A stretch of DNA of 8,372 nucleotides from JAIBBG01 sp046304755 (lineage in GTDB: Bacteria > Bacteroidota > Bacteroidia > Flavobacteriales_D > Sanyastnellaceae), in contig JBKCDO010000131.1 of the NCBI GenBank assembly GCA_046304755.1, positions 1 through 8,372 of the forward strand, written 5' to 3'. The notes below the pieces were generated by a model. It saw only the letters and a program-made list of their open reading frames with translations. It had not been told where the DNA came from and did no database searches. The translations under genes were made by a program, and so were the position numbers. Positions 1 through 8,372 of this stretch are shown here, in pieces (the stretch's first letter is position 1; each line of letters opens with the position of its first letter).

Positions 1-16
1 CCTTAAATTAGCCCCC

Positions 17-1882
17 ATGAAGCTCGCCTCTCTCTTTCTCGCACTGTCGCTCGTGATGTGCGCGTGCGAAAACAACCCAAACGACAACCCGCGCGCCGAG
101 CGCTCACAAATGCTGATAGCCAATATGAAACTTGCCCGAGATCCACACACGTGGTCGAAGCCCAATGAGGCGCGTGTAAAACACTTGGAGTGGAATGCAG
201 AAGTCAACTTCGAAGCACATACGATTGTTGCAGTTGCGTTGTATACCATCGAGAACTTGACCGGTACCGACACCATCATTTTCGATACGAAAGGATTGAC
301 CATTGCTGAGGTATTGGTGGATGATGCTCTTGTATCCTTCAACATGGGACCCGAGAAGGAATACATCGGAGGCGCCTTGCGTGTGCCCATTCAAAAGAAC
401 TCGAAGGATGTGATGATTACTTACACCACTTCGCCTGATGCTGAAGCGTTGTTGTGGGTAGATGGTGAAAAGCCATTCCTCTTCTCGCAGTCACAAGCCA
501 TTCTTGCACGCACATGGGTGCCTTGTCAGGATAGTCCCGGTGTGCGCATCACCTACAACGCGACTGTAAAGGTGCCGCAAGGACTGATGGCGTTGATGAG
601 TGCGGAGAATCCGCAAAGTGTTTCCGCCGATGGAACCTATCGCTTTAAAATGGATCAACCCATACCCAGTTACCTTATGGCGCTGGCGGTGGGAGATGTG
701 CAATTCCGCCCCATTGGAGATCGCACGGGTGTCTATGCAATTCCGTCGTTGATTGACGCAGCGGCGAATGAATTCAGCGACATGCAAGCCATGGTAGATG
801 CGGCGGAGAAGCTCTACGGACCGTACGTGTGGGGACGCTATGATTTGCTCATTCTGCCACCCGCATTTCCGTTTGGCGGAATGGAAAATCCAAAGCTGAC
901 GTTTGCTACTCCGACGATTATCGCGGGTGATAAATCATTGGTGTCGCTCGTGGCACATGAGCTTGCGCACAGCTGGAGCGGTAACCTGGTCACGAATTCT
1001 ACCTGGGATGATTTCTGGTTGAATGAAGGCTTCACGGTCTACTTCGAACAGCGCATCATGGAAGCGGTATATGGCCGCGAGCGCGCCGAGATGCTCGCGC
1101 AATTGAGTCGCCAGGACTTGGATGCCACACTGGCCGAGATTTCGGCATCAGCGCATCCGGAGGATACACGCTTGAAACTCGCTCTCGAAGGCCGCAGCCC
1201 TGATGACGGCATGACCGATATCGCTTACAACAAGGGCTATTTCTTTTTACGACTTATCGAAGAGACAGCAGGAAGGGATAAGTTCGACGCGTTCATCAAA
1301 AGCTATTTCGACACACACAAATTCCAGGTGATGGATACCGAGCGGTTCCTGGAGTATCTGCGTGCCAATCTAGTGACACCGGAAATGGAGCAGCAAATCA
1401 ATATTCAGTCATGGGTGTATGGCGAGGGATTGCCCGCGAATGCGCCTAGCGTGCAAAGCAGCCCGCTGCACCATGTGGATGTGATTCGCGCTTCGTGGGA
1501 AAGGGGTGAAATGAAAAACGACCAGCTGCCGTGGGCTAACTGGTCGTATCAAGAACGCTATCGGTTCATCAGTAATTTTTCAGAAGCGGTTACAGCAACA
1601 CAAATGCAATCGCTCGATGCTGCTTTCGGAATCTCTTCAACCGGTAACAACGAAGTCCTCTTTGCGTGGTTGGAGCAAGCCATTAATAAGAACTACTCCC
1701 CGGCGTATGATGAACTCGAGAAATTCCTCACCAGTGTGGGTCGACGCAAGTTTGTAGCTCCGCTCTACGAAGCAATGGTCGCCAGCGAACAACTTGAACT
1801 TGCCAAAAGCATTTACGCCAAAGCCCGCTCAGGGTATCATGCGGTGACGGTGGGAACCGTCGATGAGATAGTGAAGTACTAA
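17..1882 (+). CDS. M1-family zinc aminopeptidase (leukotriene A4 hydrolase-like), predicted lipoprotein
   Basis: A 621-residue gluzincin that should remove N-terminal residues from peptides outside the cytoplasm. Seen: the substrate-binding motif GGMEN at 287-291; the zinc motif HELAH at 314-318 followed after 18 residues by Glu337 in NEGF (ligands His314, His318, Glu337; catalytic Glu315); Tyr404 in YNKG as the likely transition-state tyrosine. The region at 157-172 (QSQA...PCQDSPGVR) matches the N-terminal saddle of LTA4 hydrolases. The C-terminal helical domain is present, and GRRKF at 575-579 aligns with the Arg563/Lys565 site that grips the peptide carboxylate in the human enzyme. Length is close to the human enzyme (about 610). 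Asp396 aligns with human Asp375, but human Tyr378 appears replaced by Met399, so I favour peptidase rather than epoxide hydrolase activity. The leader MKLASLFLALSLVMCAC looks like a lipoprotein signal with Cys17 (or Cys15) as the lipidated residue, though the lipobox is imperfect. The start at 17 gives this leader; no Shine-Dalgarno is visible in the 16 bases before it. It converges on katG. Confidence 0.93.
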   Translation: MKLASLFLALSLVMCACENNPNDNPRAERSQMLIANMKLARDPHTWSKPNEARVKHLEWNAEVNFEAHTIVAVALYTIENLTGTDTIIFDTKGLTIAEVLVDDALVSFNMGPEKEYIGGALRVPIQKNSKDVMITYTTSPDAEALLWVDGEKPFLFSQSQAILARTWVPCQDSPGVRITYNATVKVPQGLMALMSAENPQSVSADGTYRFKMDQPIPSYLMALAVGDVQFRPIGDRTGVYAIPSLIDAAANEFSDMQAMVDAAEKLYGPYVWGRYDLLILPPAFPFGGMENPKLTFATPTIIAGDKSLVSLVAHELAHSWSGNLVTNSTWDDFWLNEGFTVYFEQRIMEAVYGRERAEMLAQLSRQDLDATLAEISASAHPEDTRLKLALEGRSPDDGMTDIAYNKGYFFLRLIEETAGRDKFDAFIKSYFDTHKFQVMDTERFLEYLRANLVTPEMEQQINIQSWVYGEGLPANAPSVQSSPLHHVDVIRASWERGEMKNDQLPWANWSYQERYRFISNFSEAVTATQMQSLDAAFGISSTGNNEVLFAWLEQAINKNYSPAYDELEKFLTSVGRRKFVAPLYEAMVASEQLELAKSIYAKARSGYHAVTVGTVDEIVKY

Positions 1883-1948
1883 GGACGAAGGGCGAAGGGC
1901 GTAGGAGACGTACACATTCCTTCGCCCTTCGCCCCTCGCCCTTCGCCC

Positions 1949-1951
<3 letters not shown>
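1880..1951. repeat. Heptamer-repeat palindrome between convergent genes (possible bidirectional terminator)
   Basis: The gap between the M1 peptidase and katG is filled by opposed tandem copies of AAGGGCG. On the + strand there are units at 1881-1887 (one change), 1888-1894 and 1895-1901. On the - strand there are units at 1950-1944, 1943-1937, 1936-1930 (one change) and 1929-1923. They can fold as 1881-1907 against 1917-1943 (23 of 27 positions paired, 9-base loop), or in an outer register 1880-1901 against 1930-1951 (20 of 22) in which the two stop codons face each other. The A/C mismatches of the + transcript become G-U pairs in the katG transcript, so the hairpin is stronger for katG. No T-run follows on either strand, so it is not a textbook intrinsic terminator. 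Blocking read-through or protecting 3' ends is inferred. Confidence 0.75.
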
Positions 1952-4204
<2,253 letters not shown>

Positions 4205-4243
4205 GGGTGTAAATTCTTAATGTTCTTTTTTTTAAAACATGAT

Positions 4244-4273
4244 CAAAGCTAGATTGTTCGATGATATTGATAA
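4244..4273 (-). promoter_or_regulatory. katG promoter, Bacteroidota type (-33/-7)
   Basis: Read on the minus strand, TAGCTTTG (4251 down to 4244) is a perfect match to the Bacteroidota -7 consensus TAnnTTTG. Exactly 19 bases upstream is TTA (4273-4271) inside a T-run, two of three bases of the -33 TTG. Transcription would begin near 4238, giving an A-rich leader of about 33 bases with no Shine-Dalgarno, which is usual in this phylum. The weak -33 fits a promoter that needs an activator. Confidence 0.6.
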
Positions 4274-4285
4274 AAACTATATTTT
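4254..4285 (+). promoter_or_regulatory. Candidate oxyR promoter
   Basis: TTG at 4254-4256, then 21 bases, then TATATTTT at 4278-4285, which matches TAnnTTTG except for the last base. It would place the oxyR start of transcription near 4291, with a leader of under 20 bases. In AT-rich DNA a match of this quality can arise by chance. It overlaps the katG promoter on the opposite strand, so the two polymerases could not both be bound. Confidence 0.3.
4266..4280. promoter_or_regulatory. Probable OxyR operator (ATTG-N7-CTAT)
   Basis: The 15 bases ATTGATAAAAACTAT match the enterobacterial OxyR element ATAGnTnnnAnCTAT at every specified position except the third. The site covers the -33 region of the katG promoter on the minus strand, where a LysR-type activator would contact RNA polymerase. 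Motif and position are seen in the sequence; OxyR binding is inferred from the adjacent oxyR gene. The recognition sequence of Bacteroidota OxyR may differ from that of E. coli. Confidence 0.5.
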
Positions 4286-4300
4286 CGATGTCCTTATCGA
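4285..4300. promoter_or_regulatory. Palindrome TCGAT-N6-ATCGA, possible second OxyR contact
   Basis: A perfect 5-base inverted repeat with a 6-base spacer ends 8 bases before the oxyR start codon. Its centre lies about 19.5 bases from the centre of the ATTG-N7-CTAT element, near the two-helical-turn spacing (22) of the paired elements in a tetrameric OxyR site. Its position at or just after the proposed oxyR transcription start would suit autorepression. It does not match the ATAG/CTAT consensus, so the assignment is tentative. Confidence 0.3.
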
Positions 4301-4308
4301 TTTAGTCA

Positions 4309-5250
4309 ATGAATATTCAACAAATGGAATATGTCATCGCGCTTGCTGAGACGCGTCATTTTGAAAGTGCAGCAGAGCGATGTTTTGTAACGCAGTCAAC
4401 CTTGAGCACTATGATTGCCAAGCTTGAGTCTGAAGTGGGAGTAGTCATTTTTGATCGCAAGAAAAAACCTCTTGTCATAACAAACGAGGGACTTCCGATT
4501 GTCGAACATGTGCGCGTTATCTTGAGGGAGATTCAGCAATTGCATGAATTGTCGAAGGAGCTTCGCGGAGAGGTGAAAGGTGAATTGAAAATGGCGGTCA
4601 TACCTACCATAGCACCATTCCTCTTGCCATTGTTTCTGCAAGGATTTGCGCAAAAGTTCCCGTTGTTAAAAATTCGCATCCGTGAATTGACAACTGCCGA
4701 AATCATGCGGCAATTAAAATCGCGTGATTTGGATATCGGGATTGTTTCAACGCCCCTTCACGATGGTGATCTTCTAGAGTTTAAGCTTTATGATGAACCG
4801 TTTGTATTTTATGATGCCGGCTTGAAACAACCCAAGAGCGTTACCGCAGAGAAATTGGATATGCGCAACATCGTTCTCCTGGAGGAAGGGCATTGCATGC
4901 GTGCGCAAGTAGTTCAGTTTTGTGATGTGAAGCGTAAGCCTATTGGAAATCGCTTGAATTTTGAGTTCAAAGCCGGCTCAATAGATAGCCTGCTTCGATT
5001 CGTCAAGGCGAATAGAGCAGCAACACTGTTACCTTATTTGGCTACTGTTGAGATGCCTGTTCGAGACTTGAATAGAGTAAGTCGATTTTCGAGACAAGAA
5101 CCGTATAGGACAATAGGACTTGTTGTTCATCGACATTTCGTAAAGAAGCAGGTGCGCGAGTTATTATCGGAAGAAATTATTGCTGCGGTCTCTCGTGTGA
5201 TGCCCCGCAGAAGATTGAAGGGTGATGGATTGGAGCCGCTGGGAAAGTGA
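4309..5250 (+). CDS. oxyR: OxyR, LysR-family hydrogen peroxide-sensing regulator
   Basis: Cytoplasmic transcription factor of 313 residues that senses hydrogen peroxide through a reversible disulfide and activates antioxidant genes. The N-terminal winged helix-turn-helix covers about 1-60, with the LysR pattern AAERCFVTQSTLSTMIAKLE, followed by a linker helix to about 88 and a periplasmic-binding-protein-like sensor domain. The decisive evidence is GHCMRAQVVQFC, where Cys196 and Cys205 are nine positions apart, exactly as Cys199 and Cys208 in E. coli OxyR (GHCLRDQAMGFC). This marks it as a true peroxide sensor, not a generic LysR protein. It is divergent from katG, the classic target, with a candidate operator between them. 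The start at 4309 gives the standard MNIQQMEYVIALAE opening; there is no Shine-Dalgarno. The C-terminus has a short basic tail (RRRLKGDG) slightly longer than in E. coli OxyR. Its stop codon falls in the first unit of the octamer palindrome downstream. Confidence 0.95.
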   Translation: MNIQQMEYVIALAETRHFESAAERCFVTQSTLSTMIAKLESEVGVVIFDRKKKPLVITNEGLPIVEHVRVILREIQQLHELSKELRGEVKGELKMAVIPTIAPFLLPLFLQGFAQKFPLLKIRIRELTTAEIMRQLKSRDLDIGIVSTPLHDGDLLEFKLYDEPFVFYDAGLKQPKSVTAEKLDMRNIVLLEEGHCMRAQVVQFCDVKRKPIGNRLNFEFKAGSIDSLLRFVKANRAATLLPYLATVEMPVRDLNRVSRFSRQEPYRTIGLVVHRHFVKKQVRELLSEEIIAAVSRVMPRRRLKGDGLEPLGK

Positions 5251-5329
5251 AATGGTGAAGTGGTGAAATAGTGAAATGGAAAGGGTGGAGCCTTACCATT
5301 TCACTATTTCACTATTTCACCTCTTTACT
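5246..5329. repeat. Octamer-repeat palindrome between convergent genes (possible bidirectional terminator)
   Basis: Four tandem 8-mers of the type GTGAAATR begin in the last codons of oxyR (5247-5254, 5255-5262, 5263-5270, 5271-5278). The opposite orientation gives units on the minus strand at 5304-5297, 5312-5305, 5320-5313 and a degenerate one at 5328-5321. The perfect core is 5263-5279 against 5296-5312 (17 pairs). With G-U pairs and a few mismatches the stem extends to 5246-5279 against 5296-5329, and AAGG/CCTT (5281-5284, 5291-5294) adds four inner pairs around a 6-base loop. The oxyR stop codon (5248-5250) lies opposite the protease stop codon (5325-5327). There is no clear T-run on either side, so the terminator role is inferred from position and fold. 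Confidence 0.75.
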
Positions 5330-8327
5330 CAATAACAACTACACGCGACTCGCTCGCCTCGTCGCTCATGAGCTGCATCGTATAGCTGCCCGCAGCGAGG
5401 TGAGAAGTTTCAATGCTCATCGTTCTTCCAAATGGAATGTCGCCCAGTTTTTTCGAATAAACAATCTGTCCCGTTGATGAGATTAGTTGAATCATCGCAT
5501 TGTGTAAAAGAGGCATTTCGCTGCGCACGCGAATGAAATCGCTCGCCGGGTTGGGGTAAATGGAAATCACCGAAGCGAAATCCTGTTCTTCATCCACATT
5601 TACAATCATGCGATCATACACTACAAAGTCATCGACAGCCGCCTCAATCAGCGAACCACCATCGAGGTTTTGTCCGAGGCGTGTGCTATCGCTGGCAATA
5701 AACTGGAAGCGCATCTGTGAAGTTGGTTCCATCCAGTCCGCCACTCGGATGGCGTTTCTGCGCCAACTCATATCGGCTGTTTGATTATCCTCAACGTACA
5801 TCCAGTTTTGACCGCCGTCATTACTCATGCGCACCTGCCACCAGTCGGCACCGGGATTCGCACCACCCGGAGGGTTGTTCGTGTAATAACGCCAGTAAGC
5901 AACAATCGGCTCTGTGAGTCCCGACATATCGATGATAGGGGATTGAAGCGTCGTTTTTCCGGCGTCCACATCGTTTTCTCCGATGCCGGCAGATTCGCTC
6001 GATGCATTGCCGGTGAGGAAGCAAAATTCACCACCCGGTGTGTGCTGAGTGTCAACGGCAACGACAGTTCCCGGTGCCACATCAACCGTATAAGAACCCA
6101 TCGGTACATCTTCTTCCCACTCACCCGTAGTGGCATTGTCACCGGGAATACCTAACGACCAGTTGCCAAAATCTGCATTGTCATCACTGTCGTGTAAGCC
6201 AATTTCCTGCACGCCTACAAGCGTGTAATAAGGCAGATTTGGGAATGGATTCAAATGAGCACCAATGGGCTTTACAGCCGATATGCTTCCGTTTAAATCA
6301 TGCGCTCCGAAGTAATAGGCAATGATGCTACCGGGGGCTTGACCGTCGATGGTGAACTCGTAAATGCCTGAGCCATCGCCTGTCATGGGTGCTTCTGTCC
6401 AATTGCCATCGTTAATCTTATAATGACAGGTGACATCTTGCAAATACGAGGTGTATGGGAAATCCAGCGCGAGGTCAACATCGAGATCCAGATTTACGTT
6501 GGCATTCAAAAATGGAATCGCAACGAAATCAATCTGTGCGTTCGAGATCAGCGTGATTCCGTGAATATAAAATCCCTCCACGATGGCGTTTCCGTGAGGC
6601 GTGCCGTTGGTCAAATCACCGTCATCATCGTCTGCTTGAAGCAAGTCAATTAATACGTCGGTGAATGCTTCGCCTTCATTACCGTCGAATGCTTCGGCTT
6701 GTAAACCCGCATAGGTCTCTACAAACAATGGCATAGTCACGTTCCAGTCCGCGCCCATCAGCAGATGCGAATCCCACCATGCACCCATGATGATTTCTCC
6801 ATCGGCATGTACTTCGCCAACTAAGTCTGTAGGATACACTTTGGGGTCTTCATCGTAACGACGAATCGGATCTAAATTATCTGTGTTGAATCCTGCTCCG
6901 AGAATAGGATTGTTCGTCGCAGAAATAGCCCAGAAATCCGCATAACCCTCGCCAATTGCACCATTCATAAAGAACGAACCTTGTGACTGATAGTAATTGT
7001 CGTTGATGCCATGGCCATATTCATGATAACAAACATCGGCAATCAAGGAAGTTGCATTGCAGCCGCCGCCGATGTCATAGAAGTTAATCGAAGCACCATC
7101 GTAAAATGCATTGCACGTTCCACCGGTGACGTCAATGTTCGTGGGCAACTGGAAGTCCATGCCATCAAAACCAATCATCCATTGCTTGTGCCAGTCATGG
7201 ATGCGTTGCACACTGCGGTAAGCGGAGAGTTCTTTTACATTGGCCGCTCCGTCCATGCTGATGGCGTTGGGCCCATCGACGAGTGAATAGGTGAGGCTCG
7301 GTGTAACATCAGCGGTGTAAATGCGACTCCAAGGACCCATCAGGCGCACGGTGGCGGTTGATCCGGGATTTACCGGTAACACCACGTTTCCGTCTTGATC
7401 GGCAGTATAGTCAACATTGGCCACTGTCACGTAGATGTTCTCCAAGTCCTGCGTCACCAGCGGGTCATTAGGTGTAAGTTCCTGCACAGTCCCTGTCACG
7501 GTAGCCGATACTTCGAGCATGCGAGTTGCTGATGCTTTGGGATGGCTATGACCGCAATTTTTGGGCTTTATCGGTCCGCTGTGCTTCACGCGGTTTTGAC
7601 GATAGAGGACAACACCTGTATGGGCATCGACCAGCGTTTGATAATTCGCCGGGATGTTTTCTGTACTGATGGTTTTCACCAGCACATCGTACACGAGATG
7701 GAAACTGTAGCCATTCGTTCCGGGCACGGGTAACACCTTCAGTGCTGAGGAGGCGGTTGCGCTTACAAGGGTATTGGTAATGCCGGAAGTGGCTAGTTGT
7801 AAGGATTGCTCCGACGTATAGGATGGAACCGTGTTCAACGTGATATTCGGGTACACATCACAGCCGAACATGATGAGCTGTCCATCGTGGAATTTCGCCG
7901 TGTAGCGACTTCCCATCACTTCAAGACCCTCATAGTGTTGGCGGAAATTGACGTATGTGTTTTTTCCTTCGAAACTTTTTCCGGCGCTCACTAAATCGTT
8001 GGTGTTGATTTGAAAAGCCTGAAGCGCGCTCTGAGCGAAGTTCATGGCCTTCTCCTGAGCGCTGTTGCCGGCTAACGAAAGTGGCTGACCGTACGCTCGG
8101 TGAGGCATACCACTGGTTTCATTGAAATGAGCATACCAGGTGCCGTGCGATTGCACGAAGTTTTTCCATGCAGGTTGTTCGCGCAGTAATTGCTGAGTGT
8201 GCAGGTTGTAAGGTTTCGCTTGAGTTAAGCGTACTTCATGCGGATCAATTGTGCCGTGCAAATCGTTTTGTGTGTGGGCCAAAAGGCTGCAGCATGCAAA
8301 AGCCAAGAGTAGTAGCTGACGTTTCAT
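5325..8327 (-). CDS. Secreted M36/fungalysin-like zinc metalloprotease with T9SS sorting domain
   Basis: A 1000-residue predicted extracellular endopeptidase. Order of parts: Sec signal peptide (1 to about 19, MKRQLLLLAF...); FTP-like propeptide region (about 85-245, with VNFRQHYEGLEVMGSRY); a carboxypeptidase-regulatory-like beta region (about 275-345); the catalytic domain (about 360-595); an Ig-like region (about 600-705); a MAM/jelly-roll-like domain (about 710-905, with SNDGGQNW and EAAVDDFVV); and a T9SS type A sorting domain (about 920-1000, with IYPNPASDFI, STGQIVYSK and LAAGSYTMQL). Zinc site: HEYGH at 435-439, with Glu460 in GEGYADFW as third ligand after 20 residues. NAFYDG at 406-411 and HADGEII at 507-513 agree with M36 relatives. 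ADDDDGDLTNGTPHG at 565-579 looks like a calcium-binding loop. I chose ATG at 8327 because it puts the signal peptide first; an in-frame GTG at 8351 would add eight polar residues. No Shine-Dalgarno or clear promoter is visible in the 45 bases upstream, which reach the window edge. The natural substrate is unknown. Confidence 0.9.
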   Translation of the reverse strand: MKRQLLLLAFACCSLLAHTQNDLHGTIDPHEVRLTQAKPYNLHTQQLLREQPAWKNFVQSHGTWYAHFNETSGMPHRAYGQPLSLAGNSAQEKAMNFAQSALQAFQINTNDLVSAGKSFEGKNTYVNFRQHYEGLEVMGSRYTAKFHDGQLIMFGCDVYPNITLNTVPSYTSEQSLQLATSGITNTLVSATASSALKVLPVPGTNGYSFHLVYDVLVKTISTENIPANYQTLVDAHTGVVLYRQNRVKHSGPIKPKNCGHSHPKASATRMLEVSATVTGTVQELTPNDPLVTQDLENIYVTVANVDYTADQDGNVVLPVNPGSTATVRLMGPWSRIYTADVTPSLTYSLVDGPNAISMDGAANVKELSAYRSVQRIHDWHKQWMIGFDGMDFQLPTNIDVTGGTCNAFYDGASINFYDIGGGCNATSLIADVCYHEYGHGINDNYYQSQGSFFMNGAIGEGYADFWAISATNNPILGAGFNTDNLDPIRRYDEDPKVYPTDLVGEVHADGEIIMGAWWDSHLLMGADWNVTMPLFVETYAGLQAEAFDGNEGEAFTDVLIDLLQADDDDGDLTNGTPHGNAIVEGFYIHGITLISNAQIDFVAIPFLNANVNLDLDVDLALDFPYTSYLQDVTCHYKINDGNWTEAPMTGDGSGIYEFTIDGQAPGSIIAYYFGAHDLNGSISAVKPIGAHLNPFPNLPYYTLVGVQEIGLHDSDDNADFGNWSLGIPGDNATTGEWEEDVPMGSYTVDVAPGTVVAVDTQHTPGGEFCFLTGNASSESAGIGENDVDAGKTTLQSPIIDMSGLTEPIVAYWRYYTNNPPGGANPGADWWQVRMSNDGGQNWMYVEDNQTADMSWRRNAIRVADWMEPTSQMRFQFIASDSTRLGQNLDGGSLIEAAVDDFVVYDRMIVNVDEEQDFASVISIYPNPASDFIRVRSEMPLLHNAMIQLISSTGQIVYSKKLGDIPFGRTMSIETSHLAAGSYTMQLMSDEASESRVVVIE

Positions 8328-8372
8328 AGTCGTGGAGTGGTTTGATGGCACTATGCGAGAAAATTCGCTACA

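Noticed and set aside
5271..5477. 68-codon + strand frame starting in the octamer repeat
   Set aside because: It starts in the palindrome and runs antisense through the conserved T9SS sorting domain; no coding evidence.
5781..6155. 124-codon + strand frame inside the protease gene
   Set aside because: Antisense to the MAM-like domain of the protease, no start signal, and rich in Arg/His/Thr as expected from reverse-reading that gene.
8328..8351. Upstream GTG start for the protease
   Set aside because: It would place eight polar residues before a typical signal peptide, and GTG starts are uncommon in this kind of genome. ATG at 8327 is the better start.

Overview
The window holds four complete protein-coding genes and almost no spare DNA: the gaps are 16, 66, 104, 74 and 45 bases. 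The organism is most likely a member of the Bacteroidota with a type IX secretion system. Three things point there. The last gene ends in a T9SS type A sorting domain. The katG promoter contains a perfect TAnnTTTG -7 element. None of the four start codons has a recognisable Shine-Dalgarno sequence. I cannot assign a genus from the sequence. There are no RNA genes, insertion sequences or CRISPR arrays.

Layout: (1) 17-1882 (+), an M1-family aminopeptidase of the leukotriene-A4-hydrolase type with a lipoprotein-like leader. (2) 1949-4204 (-), a catalase-peroxidase (KatG) with a Sec signal peptide. (3) 4309-5250 (+), the peroxide sensor OxyR with both redox cysteines. (4) 5325-8327 (-), a 1000-residue secreted zinc metalloprotease related to M36/fungalysin, with an FTP-like propeptide region, a MAM-like domain and a T9SS sorting domain. 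Genes 1 and 2 converge, 2 and 3 diverge, 3 and 4 converge.

The regulatory centre is the 104-base oxyR-katG divergent region. It carries a Bacteroidota-type promoter for katG, a near-match to the OxyR palindrome (ATTG-N7-CTAT) overlapping the katG -33 region, a second palindrome just before oxyR, and a weaker candidate promoter for oxyR. The simplest reading is that oxidised OxyR activates the neighbouring katG and probably controls itself. KatG appears to act outside the cytoplasm. The two peptidases also look exported (one lipid-anchored, one T9SS cargo), so three of the four products are predicted to work beyond the inner membrane. I see no further functional link between the peptidases and the peroxide pair.

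The least ordinary structure lies at the two convergent junctions. Each is a long palindrome built from tandem 7-mers (AAGGGCG) or 8-mers (GTGAAATR) in opposing orientation, and each array begins inside the stop codon of the flanking gene. The repeat units of the two junctions are unrelated but the architecture is the same.
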